Positions 53,428 through 62,942 of a DNA stretch of 64,000 nucleotides are shown here, piece by piece (position 1 is the stretch's first letter; the number at the start of each line of letters is the position of its first letter). The position numbers and the translations under genes are program-made. Source of the stretch: Phoma sp. XZ068 (taxonomy: Eukaryota; Ascomycota; Dothideomycetes; Pleosporales; Didymellaceae); the NCBI GenBank assembly GCA_004835665.1, contig RBKR01000012.1, forward strand, positions 372,001 to 436,000, written 5' to 3'. The notes under the pieces are model-generated. The model saw only the letters and a program-made list of their open reading frames with translations, was not told the origin of the DNA and made no database searches.

Positions 53428-53902
53428 ATAATAGGTATTTCTTATATTACTAAGAGTAGCTAGTCCTTAATAATATAAGCTATAGAGATATTAGATTATA
53501 GAAGAGTATTATAGTTAAGTAAGTTATATTTAAGTACTTTATATAGAGTATTAATACTAATAGGGTATAAATAATATATACTAGAAAGATTATAATCTTA
53601 ACTATAAGAATACTAACTATCTACTTTAAGGTACCTATATATATAATAATTCTTAGAGTTAGTAGAGTTAGTTATATAGAACCTTACTAACTTACTAACT
53701 CTAGGTTAGTAAGTTAGTAATAAGTATTACTTACTAACCTACTAACTAGTTATATATCTAGGTTATAATTAGCTTCTAACTCTAGGTTATAATCCTTATT
53801 ATAGCTATACTATACCTCTATATTCTTTATTTTATACCTTAATACCTTATTTTCTTCTATAGGTCCTAGCGTTCTTATTTCTTCTAGAATATCTATAATA
53901 TA
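53428..53902. mobile_element. About 475-bp insertion of unknown type in G1, with hairpins
   Basis: Absent from the complete G1 copy, where CTTCTAGATATAATATCTTA is continuous. Flanking TATAAT-like repeats suggest a target duplication, but their exact extent is ambiguous. Inside is a perfect 15-bp hairpin (53,683-53,697 with 53,705-53,719, loop CTCTAGG) followed by diverged repeats of the same words. It could be a solo LTR of another family or a small non-autonomous element. Confidence 0.5.
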
Positions 53903-54026
53903 TAATATCTTATTATTAATTTTAAAGAAATTAGAAATAAGTAAATTTATAAGCTTATACTTTTTTATTCTATTATATTTATAATTTTTATATTTCTTAT
54001 ATAGTAAAGATATCTTATAAGGTAAG

Positions 54027-55929
54027 TATTAAGGTTATAAACTAAGTAAAGCTTATAAATACTTCTAAGGTTAGTTCTCTAGGATAAGTACTAGTATAGA
54101 AGGGGTTAGTATAGATACCTAGTAAAACACTATAATAACTATAGGGTTAATAATAAGTAGTATAGATAGTTAATCTATCTAGCTTAAGAGTTAAGTTAAG
54201 TTCTAATAATAAAGTTAATTAATAAGGTTAAATATAATACTATAAGAGTAGTATTCCTAATTACTATATACTAAGGAGTGTTCTATATTTCTTATAATAT
54301 CTTATAAAGTCCTATAGAAGGCCCTATAGTTTCTATAAGTAGTTTATAGTTTCTATAGAATATATATATAGTGTTTTATACTATCTTATACTCTTAGTAT
54401 AATTTATTTCTATAGAACTATAGAATGTTATATAGTCTTCTTAGCTCTATACTGTTAATCTATAACTATAACTTTATTATACTATACCTCTTTCTCTAAG
54501 ATTATAATACTATTCTCTTCCTTTATAGTTTATATTCTTATAAACTAATAGATAGTTTCTTAAAGTACCTAAGCCTAATATATAACAGAAACCTAAATTA
54601 ATAATATTAGATATCTTGCTATAGTTACCTATAAGTACTATACTAAGAAGAACTTACCTTATAAGATATCTTTATTATATAAGAAGTATAGAAATTATAA
54701 ATATAATAGAATAAAAAAGTATAAGCCTATAGATTTGCCTGTTCCTAACTTCTCTAAAATTAATAATAAAATATTATATCTAGAAGAAATAGAAGATAAG
54801 GCTGCTAAAGCTAAAGAAGCTATAATAGCTACTTTATAGGCTACTTATACTAAATTAAACTAGGTACGCAAATAAAAGAAATTCTTAAAGTATTATAAAT
54901 AGTAATAGTTTAATATAAGTACTTATTTTATTAAGGATATAGAGCACCTAGAGCAATAGGAGTTATTACTTAATAATATTACTATACTTAAGAATAGGTT
55001 AATACCTAGCTTACTTATACTAGACTAGGCAATATATCCTCTACCTCTAGACCTTAATACTGCTAATACTAGTATAATAGCTAGTAGTAGTTTATAAGGT
55101 TTATTAATAGTTCCTATATATTTTCTAAGTTAAGGTATCCTAACTACTTAACTAGATATTTATTCTTATATCCTTTCTTTTAATATTATATTATTTTTTT
55201 AACTTTCTACTTAGTTTCCTCCTTAACCTAGTAGTAAAAGTTCTTCTAGATTAGTATATTAGAATCTGCTAGTTCTAATAGCAATATATAGAATATAGAG
55301 TATATTCTAGTATCCTATAGTAGTTTAAGTTAATAGTTTATAGAGCTAAATTGCCTAGAAATAAAAAATAGTCTAACTTTAATATAATCTAGTTTTTTTA
55401 TTAGTCTTTGTATTTATAAGTTTTTTATAAGGAGATAGACTTTATCCCCCTCTTTTAGCTAAGGTACTATTTTTCTTTTCTAATTAATATAAGAGATTAC
55501 TTATTATTAAGCTTTATTAATATTTTAAAGTAATTTCTAGTATACTTCTTTTAGTCTTTATACTAAAGTTATTACTAAATCTATTTAGATATTACTATTA
55601 AGAGATCTTATAAAGAGATTTAGATATCTTCTATAATTTATAAAGAATAGTGTTATACCTGTTACTTCTAATAATTTATTATTATATATAATCTATACTA
55701 TAGGTAATAGTAAAACCTAGTTATCTTGCTTCTAGTTACTATATATCCTTAAGTATATTTCTATAGTCTAATTTATTCTTTCTATTTATCTATCTATTTA
55801 TAGATAGTATACTATTAATAGCTTTTTCTTAGTACTAATAGCTACTATAAGTATAGTCTAATAGTTTAATATAAATAGCTTATCTCTATTGCTAATAATT
55901 AATTCTAGTATACTATAGTAATAGATAAT
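54027..55929 (-). mobile_element. Inverted G1 element: 3' LTR and 3' internal part
   Basis: Bases 54,027-54,509 are a G1 LTR in minus orientation. Bases 54,510-55,929 are the reverse complement of the G1 interior, from its 3' end back into the integrase region (equivalent to about 28,060). The copy is then interrupted by the copia element. Its left junction with the plus-strand G1 copy shows GTAAG. Confidence 0.8.
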
Positions 55930-56550
55930 TATAAAGAAAGTAGGTAGGGGGGTAATAAATATAAATAACTACTTTCCTCCTCTTCTTAGTAAGGGACCTA
56001 GATTACTAGAAAAAGATATTAATAATATAATTTAGCTTTATATTATAAAGCTATATAATAGTATAGTTGTATATTATACTATTATAGACAAGTAGTGTAA
56101 TATAGTCTTATAGCATAAGCAAATAATAGAATATATTACTAGAGTTGCTAGGTACTTTCTAAATACTAGAGATATACTACTATATATATCTATAGTATTT
56201 AGCTATTCGGCCTTAGTAAAGAGCGAGATTTATAATAATATACTATTTAACTCCTTTAACTCCTAAGGATTTATAATATAAGAATAGTAATCTTTAATAC
56301 TATTTGTTACTCCTCTTTTTAGTTTCTTACCTCTCTTTAGTAGTTAGAGCTAAAAGTAACACTATTACTAAAAGTTCCCTTGGCCCGAATACTAGGCCTA
56401 ATTAGGTAATTTATACCTAATTATAACCACCTATACTAGGGGAATAATATCCTACTTTTAAATATACACTATACCTAATAGGGAAATAAATAAATAAGAA
56501 TACGCTTAACTTTACTAAAGTGTTTTTCTAAGTTACTTAGTAACTTTACA
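55930..56550 (-). repeat. 3' LTR of copia C1
   Basis: 621 bp, beginning on the minus strand with TGTAAAGTTACTAAGTAACT directly after the polypurine tract. It matches the solo LTR at 52,271-52,892 along its length. Confidence 0.83.
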
Positions 56551-56659
56551 CACCCCCTTAATCTTTTTAGTTATTTCTCTTATTTAATAGTTAGAATAGC
56601 TTATATTATAGTATAGAGTATAGCAATATATAATATAGCTTATTTTAACTTTAGTCTTT

Positions 56660-59600
56660 TATAGTAGAAATATCTACTAAGCTAATTTTACTAGTAAAGT
56701 CTTGTAGTTTATTAATACTAGTTGGTTTTGTTAGATTATCTGCTAGTATAGTACTAGTATTTTTGTATACTAGATTTATACTATTATTTAGTAGATTTTC
56801 TCTAACAAAGTAATATATTATATTAATATGCTTAGTTCTAGCATGGTATATAGGGTTTTTTGCTAGTTCTATAGCACTTAAACTATCTGTTTTAATAGTA
56901 TTTAGAGTATTAAATATATTATTAAACTCTTTAGATATATTACTATTAAAGAATAGTTCTTTTATAATATTTTATAGGTATATAGACTCTTTAGTAGCTT
57001 CTTTTAAGGCCATGTATTCGGCTTCTGCAGAGCTTAAAGCTACTGTTTTTTATAGTTTAGAAATCTAACTAATAGTAATATTATTATTACTAGTATTAAG
57101 TAAGAATATATTTCCTGTTGTAGATTTTCTAGAGTCTATATCACCCCCCTAATCTGCGTCTGATATACCTACTAAATTAATTAATTTAGTAGTATATTTA
57201 GTAGATTGTTTAATAGATAAATCTAAACCTAGTTCTTTAGTCTTTAATAAATAACTAAAGATGTTATTTAGGTATTTATAGTGTTCTAAGCTAGAATTAG
57301 ACATAAATCTAGCTAGATAATTAACACTATATACTAAATTAGGTCTAGTAAATATAGTTAAGTATATTAAGCTTCCTATTTCTTGTTAGAATTTCTTAAT
57401 TATACTACTTTGTTCTAGAAATCTTTCTAGTTTTATACCTATAGGTATAGGGATACTTTTAGGTTTATTATTAAGTTTATTAAACTTAACAAGTATCTTA
57501 TTTATAAAGTTTCTTTGTGTTATTATTAAGGATTTCTTCTTTCTATCCCTTATAATTTCTACTCCTAGAAACTCTTTAATTTCTCCTAAGTTAGTTATTT
57601 CTAACTTAGATATAGAACTTAGTTCTTTATATAGATTATTAACTAGTATAATATTGCTAGTAAATACTAGAATATTATCAACATGTGTTGCTAGAACAAT
57701 AGGTTTACTAGTATGTATAAATATACTATTATCTATTTTTAGGCTTTTAAAACCTATTTGTTCTAGTATTCTAGTAAGAAATAATTGCCATTGTCTACTA
57801 GCTTGTTTTAATCTATATAGAGCTTTATTTAATCTACAAGTTATATTAGAATATTCTTTATTCTTTATACTTATATTAATTAAATCTATAAGCTCTTTGT
57901 CTATAGTATTTTTTAAAGTATTACTTAGTATATACTCTTCTAATCCTATAGGTAGTTGTAGATATATATTATCTATATCTATATTTGCATTAGGAAAAGC
58001 TTGTTTTATATCCCAAGTATATATTTCCTAATCTAAATAATTAAATATAGATAATAATAATCTTATTAGGCTTGGTTTAGAAGTAGAAGCAAAGGTTTCT
58101 TTATTATTAATATTATATTTTTGTAGAAATCCTTTAGCTACCTACCTAGCCTTATATTTTCTAATAGTATTATCTAGATTATACTTTTTAGTTAAAACCT
58201 ATCTACCTTTTATAATAGGTATATTTTTAGGTTTTATAGTAATATCCCAAGTATTACTTCTTATTAGATCTTCTATTTCTAATTGCATAGCTTTTAGATA
58301 TAGATCTTTATCTTTACTTAGTAATACCTGCTTATAGCTATTAGGTTCTTTAATAATACTATTATTATTAGAGACAATTAGAATATTCTCTAGTATAGAG
58401 TTTTTATAGAGAGATTTCCAATCTTGTTTATTATTAACCTCTACTATAGTATTTAGAATTATTTCTTCTATAGAATTAGACTTAGTATCTTCTATTATTA
58501 TAGGTTTTTCTTTAATAATAGTAGTATTATTAGCTAATTTATCCTCTGAAAATTCGTCTATAGAATCCTAGGTAGGTTTATTTGTATTACTAGTATTATT
58601 CTTATTTTTTAAGTTTAAACTAGTAAATACTTCTTGTATATTAGTATTATTATTAGGCTTATAATAATAGCCTTCTATAATAACACAATCTCTAGTAGTT
58701 ATAGTCTTATTACTAGTAGGATTATATAGCTTATATATATTCTTTCCTATAAATCCTACTAGATAATAAGCACTAGCTCTAGAGTCTAGCTTTTTAGTAA
58801 AATTACTAGGTTCTTTATAGTAGGTTAAAGAACTAAAAACTCTAATATTATTTATATTAGGTTTTTCTTTATATTTAAAATAGTAAGGGGTATTAAAATC
58901 TATAGAACTACTAGGAGTTCTATTATATAAATAGGTAGCTGTTAATATAGCTTCCCCCTACAAGTATCTAGGTAAATTACTAGTAATTAATAAAGCTCTT
59001 ACTTTATTAAGTAATATTCTATTAATTATTTCTGCTGCACTGTTTTGCTTAGGTGTATAGGGGGTAGAATATCTAGTATTTATACCTTTACTAGTTAGAT
59101 AACTATCTAATTCCTTAGATTTAAACTTATTATCTAACTATAGAGCTTTTACTCTATTATTATTAAAAACCTCTATAGAATTAGAGTTATTAGTTGCTTC
59201 TAACTCTAATTCTACTATAGTAGACTTAATAATATCTATAGTACTTTTTCTAGTTTTTAGTAGCTTTACTACTAAGTACTTAGTAAAGCTGTCTCTAAAA
59301 GTAATATAGTATTTTAATCCTCTAAAGGTTTTAGGCCTTATAGGTCCTCCTATATCTATATATAATAGATCTAGATAGCCTTTTACTTTAGTACTAGGGG
59401 TTTTATTAATATTTTTAGTTAATTTAGATTGTATACAAGTTATACAATCTTTTAAACTAATAGAGGCTGTTTCTATATCCTCTATATTAATAAAATCTAC
59501 TTTAGTAGAGTCTAGTAATTTCTTAATAGCACTAAGATTAATATGTTCTAATCTTCTATGTGCTAAGTCTATAGTATTATTATTAATAACTATAGTTTCT

Positions 59601-60000
59601 TTACTAGTATTAGTATTAGTATTATTACTAGTACTATTATTATTAAGATCTATAGAATCTTCTATAGTAATATCTTCTTCTTCTTCTATAGTATTAAGAA
59701 TAGTTAGTTCTTTATTTCTATAGCTATTAGGTATAACTTTATTACTACTAGTTTTAAAATAACTAACTCCTTTCTTATAACTACCTTTAGCTAGTAAGTT
59801 ATTATTTATAGTAGTAATATAGCAACTATTCTTATTAAATAGTAGATTATACCCTTTAGAAGTAATTAAATTTAGGCTTAGTAGATTAACTCCTAGTTCT
59901 AGAATAAATAAAACATTAGTTAACTTAACTAGTTTACTAGTACTAGTAAAAACTAAGTTTATATCCCCTATACCTGTTGCTTTAATAGATTTATTAGTAT
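56660..60000 (-). pseudogene. C1 copia pol remnant: integrase - RT - RNase H
   Basis: Minus-strand translation with few stops shows typical copia blocks: RT with a catalytic HVDNILVF (normally YVDDMLV) near 57,660, LGVEIIRD and LEHYKYLN downstream, and RNase H AEAEYMALKEATKE and ARTKHIN near 57,010-56,850. Stops and the Asp-to-Asn change are of the RIP type (TG to TA). The 125-codon plus frame at 57,654-58,031 is only the antisense of this region. Confidence 0.78.
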
Positions 60001-60004
60001 TTCC

Positions 60005-60352
60005 CTACTTTATAGAGATAGAAGTAGGTTTAATACTAGTAAATAACTCTTTAATATAGCAAGTGTGTATAGTAGCTCCAGAATCTAGTATAAAGTCTAT
60101 AGTATTACTACTATAAGTATTAATATTACTAGTAGAAGTAACTAATACTTGTTCCTCTATACTAGTGTTGTTAATTATTTTATTATAGTTATTATCCTTT
60201 TCTTTTCTTAGATTAGGATATTTCTTATAGCAAGTAGATTCTTTATGTCCCTTATATAAGCAATAGCTACACTTTAAATCTTTATTTGCTTTAGATTTAG
60301 CGTTAATACTATTACTTTTACTAATATTTCTAGTATTAGTATTTAGAGACAT
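60005..60352 (-). pseudogene. C1 gag C-terminus / protease fragment (open 115-codon frame)
   Basis: The longest surviving open piece of the copia polyprotein. It has a CCHC zinc knuckle (CSYCLYKGHKESTC, CX2CX4HX4C), which binds genomic RNA in nucleocapsids, and further on FILDSGATIHTC, the aspartic protease active site. Upstream on the minus strand the gag (UBN2-type, up to about 62,900) is readable with a few RIP stops. It is a fragment of a larger polyprotein, not a gene of its own. Confidence 0.75.
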
Positions 60353-60998
60353 CTCTATATTGTTAGAATAACTAGATTTTTTATTATTATAGTTATTATA
60401 ACTAGTATTATAGTGCTTATTACTATTATTAATATAACTATTAGGTTTTCTAAAAGATTTAATTCTTCTAGATTCGTCTAGTAGTTGGGATACTATATCC
60501 TCTATATTAATTTTACTATTAGTATTTGTCCTAATAGTTTGCGTTATAATAGTAACAACATATTTATAATCTTTATTTAGATTATTTAATAATAGAGCTA
60601 TAATAAACTTCTTAGGAAGAATAATTTCTCTAGATTCTAGATTATTAACTATTCTTTTAAAAGCGTTTATATAGTCTTCTAGATTACCTTTATAGTAATC
60701 TAAAGTAGTATTAATTAATTCTTTAGATAGAATAAATTCACTACTAAAGCCCTTTGCTCTATATAGATTTTCTAAAGTAATCTAAAGAGTATAAGGATTA
60801 TTTATAAATCTAGTTTGTAATAGAGGGCTATCTTCTAGCGCTAATTTAATAATAGCACTAGTTTTTAGAGCTTCTTCTTCTAGTTGCTCTATATTACTAC
60901 TATTATATTTAGCTAGATTACTAGCTAGATATCTAGTAAAGCCTTTATCTACTATAATAGCCTGTATTCTAATAGACTAAATATTGTAGTTAGAACTA

Positions 60999-61046
60999 AC
61001 GTAAACCACCACCGAGAGCGACAACCCACCGAGAGCGACAAAATCT
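60999..61046 (+). repeat. Left terminal inverted repeat of the pogo element
   Basis: 48 bases starting ACGTAAACCACC and containing two direct copies of CCACCGAGAGCGACAA. Identical to the reverse complement of 62,800-62,847. Confidence 0.93.
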
Positions 61047-61066
61047 CTTGGCACGACTAACACTAG

Positions 61067-62767
61067 TTATGAATTATCAGATTCATCGCTATCAAACAAG
61101 GATCCTATGAACCTTGTGCTCGCATCTGATTCAGAAGTGTCTTCTGAATCCTTTTTGCACGTACGAGCGTTGTGCCCAGTCCCTCCACAGTTCCCACAGC
61201 GCCGTAGAGCTGGTTGTGCTATTTCTTGATCACCACCACCTCGAGTCCTTTTGGACGACAAAGCCACCACAGACGCCTCAGCAGCTACCTGCGCTGACCC
61301 TACTCCATACTCCAATGTACCCCCATGCTGAATCTGCTTCCTTTTGCGCCCTTTCCGCTTGGTCATCACTGCCAATTGCTCTTCAAGCTCAGTATTGCGG
61401 GCAGCAAGAAGCGCATTTTGATGCAGCATTAGTTCAGCTCCCTTTACAAGCTGTGAGAAGCCAGCTTGGGCAGCAACTGGTGACCGAGTAAAAGACTCGC
61501 TCACAAGCTTTGACTGAGACCCAAATTCATGCGTATTGCTTGGAGTCTTCGACTGCCACGGGGTTGTTGGTAGTGGGGGTTGAGGCGGGGTACGCAACCG
61601 TGTCTCCAGGCGATCCAACACTACCTGCGCGTTGACAGGGACTAGTCCTGATGCCTCAAAGGCCTTTCGACAATTAGCCTGTGTGAATACGTCAAAAAAC
61701 GCGTCCTTGAAGGCAGGTAGGAAGCCTTCCTTGTTGATGTGGAAGACGCGTCGGCGTGCCAAGTCTCGGACGCGTTGGGAGTACTTCCGCTTCAATGGCG
61801 AGAAGCAGACCACATCAAGTGGCTGGAGGATGTGTGATGAATGGGGAGGCATACAGAGCGTAAGGATCTTGTTCTCCAAGCAATAGTCCTTGAACTCCTG
61901 GTTAAGGTGGCTCTCGTGACCGTCCAAAATGAGCAGCCGGTATACCCCCACCTGACGCGCTGTTGTATGCGTGTCAAAGTGCTTCAACCACTCCAGGCCA
62001 AGCGCGTTGTTTGTCCATCCGTTCTCTGAGACAGAGAGCTTCCAATTACGCGGTATATCTGCCTCCTCGTACCATGCAGAGATGTGGACACGCCCTTTGT
62101 AGATGATAAATGGCGGGGTTGCGTGGCCAGCAGCGCAGATACTCTGGATGACTGTAACCCACTCGCGATCTCCTGGCTGAACGAGCTCTGGTCGAGTACG
62201 TCTATCAGAGCCTGTGACGACCTTCATGGACCCAATGACGCCCATCTGGAAGCCAGTCTCGTCAAAGTTGTGCACGTCGTCGTCATGGACGCCGTACTTG
62301 GCTTTGGTATCCTCTACCAACTTGAACCACGCGCCAATGACCTCAGGATCTTCCTGCATTATCCTCTGCCTATCCTTTGCTCGATTGAACGCCATCTTGA
62401 GCCTATCTGAGCGCGTCACAAAGCGCGCAGCCCAGTGCTTGCCAACTGGCTTTCCATCACGCACACCCAACAGTTTATCAGCCATATCTGCCACCTCACA
62501 CAGCCGGGGCGCAAAGCCTCGCGCGTCAAGGTCAAGTATGTATTGGATAATCGTCTCTTCCTCTATTGCAGTAAGCTTGAGGCAGTTCACGCGTGTTTCG
62601 AGTCGAAATGGTATTCCCTTGGCACGTTTAGATAGGGTATGATGATTAACGTTGAATGCTGCAGCAGCGCGTCGCAGGCTTGGAAATTCATCTGAACGAT
62701 AGGCTAGAAGGGCAAGCTGGACCCTACCTTCGTCTTGTTGATATTGCGCGTTGTGTTGTTGAGACAT
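61067..62767 (-). CDS. Pogo/Fot1-type transposase with C-terminal zinc knuckle
   Basis: Uninterrupted 566-codon gene, minus strand, filling the transposon. It excises and inserts the element at TA. The N-terminus (about 10-130) has the two helix-turn-helix modules of pogo/CENP-B type: a psq-like module (AAAAFNVNHHTLSKRAKG) and a Tc5/CENPB-like one (GKHWAARFVTRS). The catalytic DDE_1 core shows D169 (NFDETGF), D282 (LILDGHESH) and D318 (LQPLDVVCFSPLK). The D-D spacing of 35 residues is typical of Fot1/pogo, so the active site is complete. A coiled-coil-like stretch (about 450-475), a basic KRKGRKRKQ segment and a CCHC knuckle (C524, C527, H532, C537) precede an acidic tail. No stops or frameshifts: possibly still active. 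Confidence 0.95.
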   Translation of the reverse strand: MSQQHNAQYQQDEGRVQLALLAYRSDEFPSLRRAAAAFNVNHHTLSKRAKGIPFRLETRVNCLKLTAIEEETIIQYILDLDARGFAPRLCEVADMADKLLGVRDGKPVGKHWAARFVTRSDRLKMAFNRAKDRQRIMQEDPEVIGAWFKLVEDTKAKYGVHDDDVHNFDETGFQMGVIGSMKVVTGSDRRTRPELVQPGDREWVTVIQSICAAGHATPPFIIYKGRVHISAWYEEADIPRNWKLSVSENGWTNNALGLEWLKHFDTHTTARQVGVYRLLILDGHESHLNQEFKDYCLENKILTLCMPPHSSHILQPLDVVCFSPLKRKYSQRVRDLARRRVFHINKEGFLPAFKDAFFDVFTQANCRKAFEASGLVPVNAQVVLDRLETRLRTPPQPPLPTTPWQSKTPSNTHEFGSQSKLVSESFTRSPVAAQAGFSQLVKGAELMLHQNALLAARNTELEEQLAVMTKRKGRKRKQIQHGGTLEYGVGSAQVAAEASVVALSSKRTRGGGDQEIAQPALRRCGNCGGTGHNARTCKKDSEDTSESDASTRFIGSLFDSDESDNS

Positions 62768-62799
62768 GTTAGGATGAAAGGAGGAGGAGTGGTCTTGGC

Positions 62800-62847
62800 A
62801 GATTTTGTCGCTCTCGGTGGGTTGTCGCTCTCGGTGGTGGTTTACGT
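62800..62847 (-). repeat. Right terminal inverted repeat of the pogo element
   Basis: Perfect inverted partner of 60,999-61,046, followed by TA at 62,848-62,849. Confidence 0.93.
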
Positions 62848-62942
62848 TACCTTTTAATTTAGGTATTTTAAAGGTATCTTGTATTTTTATTATATTTAAT
62901 TATTATTAATATAATATATAATAGTAGTTTAATAAACCAGCC

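Larger units (their letters stand above)
49135..54026 (+). mobile_element. Truncated G1 element (3' two-thirds), itself hit by other insertions
   Basis: Matches the complete G1 copy from about 25,540 to 29,310 in the same orientation, so it starts abruptly inside the element right after the G3 LTR. It carries a solo copia LTR (52,271-52,892) and a further insertion of about 475 bp (roughly 53,428-53,902). It ends at ATAAGGTAAG, where an inverted G1 LTR begins. All coding sequence is destroyed by RIP stops. Confidence 0.8.
60999..62847 (-). mobile_element. Intact pogo/Fot1-type DNA transposon (Tc1/mariner superfamily)
   Basis: 1,849 bp bounded by perfect 48-bp terminal inverted repeats (60,999-61,046 and 62,800-62,847). 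TA lies on both sides (60,997-60,998 and 62,848-62,849), the standard target duplication. Each repeat contains two direct copies of CCACCGAGAGCGACAA, likely transposase binding sites. It sits in the copia gag, whose frame reads across once the element is removed. It has normal GC content and no sign of RIP in the middle of RIP-mutated DNA, so it arrived recently. Confidence 0.93.
55930..62940 (-). mobile_element. Ty1/copia retrotransposon (family C1), minus strand, lightly RIPped
   Basis: Its 3' LTR is 55,930-56,550, followed (plus-strand view) by the polypurine tract complement CACCCCCTTA. Minus-strand translation gives, right to left, gag (from about 62,900, split by the pogo transposon at 60,997), zinc knuckle, protease, integrase, reverse transcriptase and RNase H, the Ty1/copia order. 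TpG and CpA are reduced but still present, so RIP is milder than in the gypsy copies. I do not find a matching 5' LTR on the right. A 19-base stretch at 62,943 resembles the LTR tip and then diverges. The 5' end is therefore lost, replaced or too changed to see. Confidence 0.8.

Noticed and set aside
57654..58031. 125-codon plus-strand frame rich in Ile, Leu and Ser
   Set aside because: Antisense of the copia reverse transcriptase, open only because of the AT-rich composition.
61114..62642. Several plus-strand frames inside the pogo element
   Set aside because: Antisense shadows of the transposase gene.
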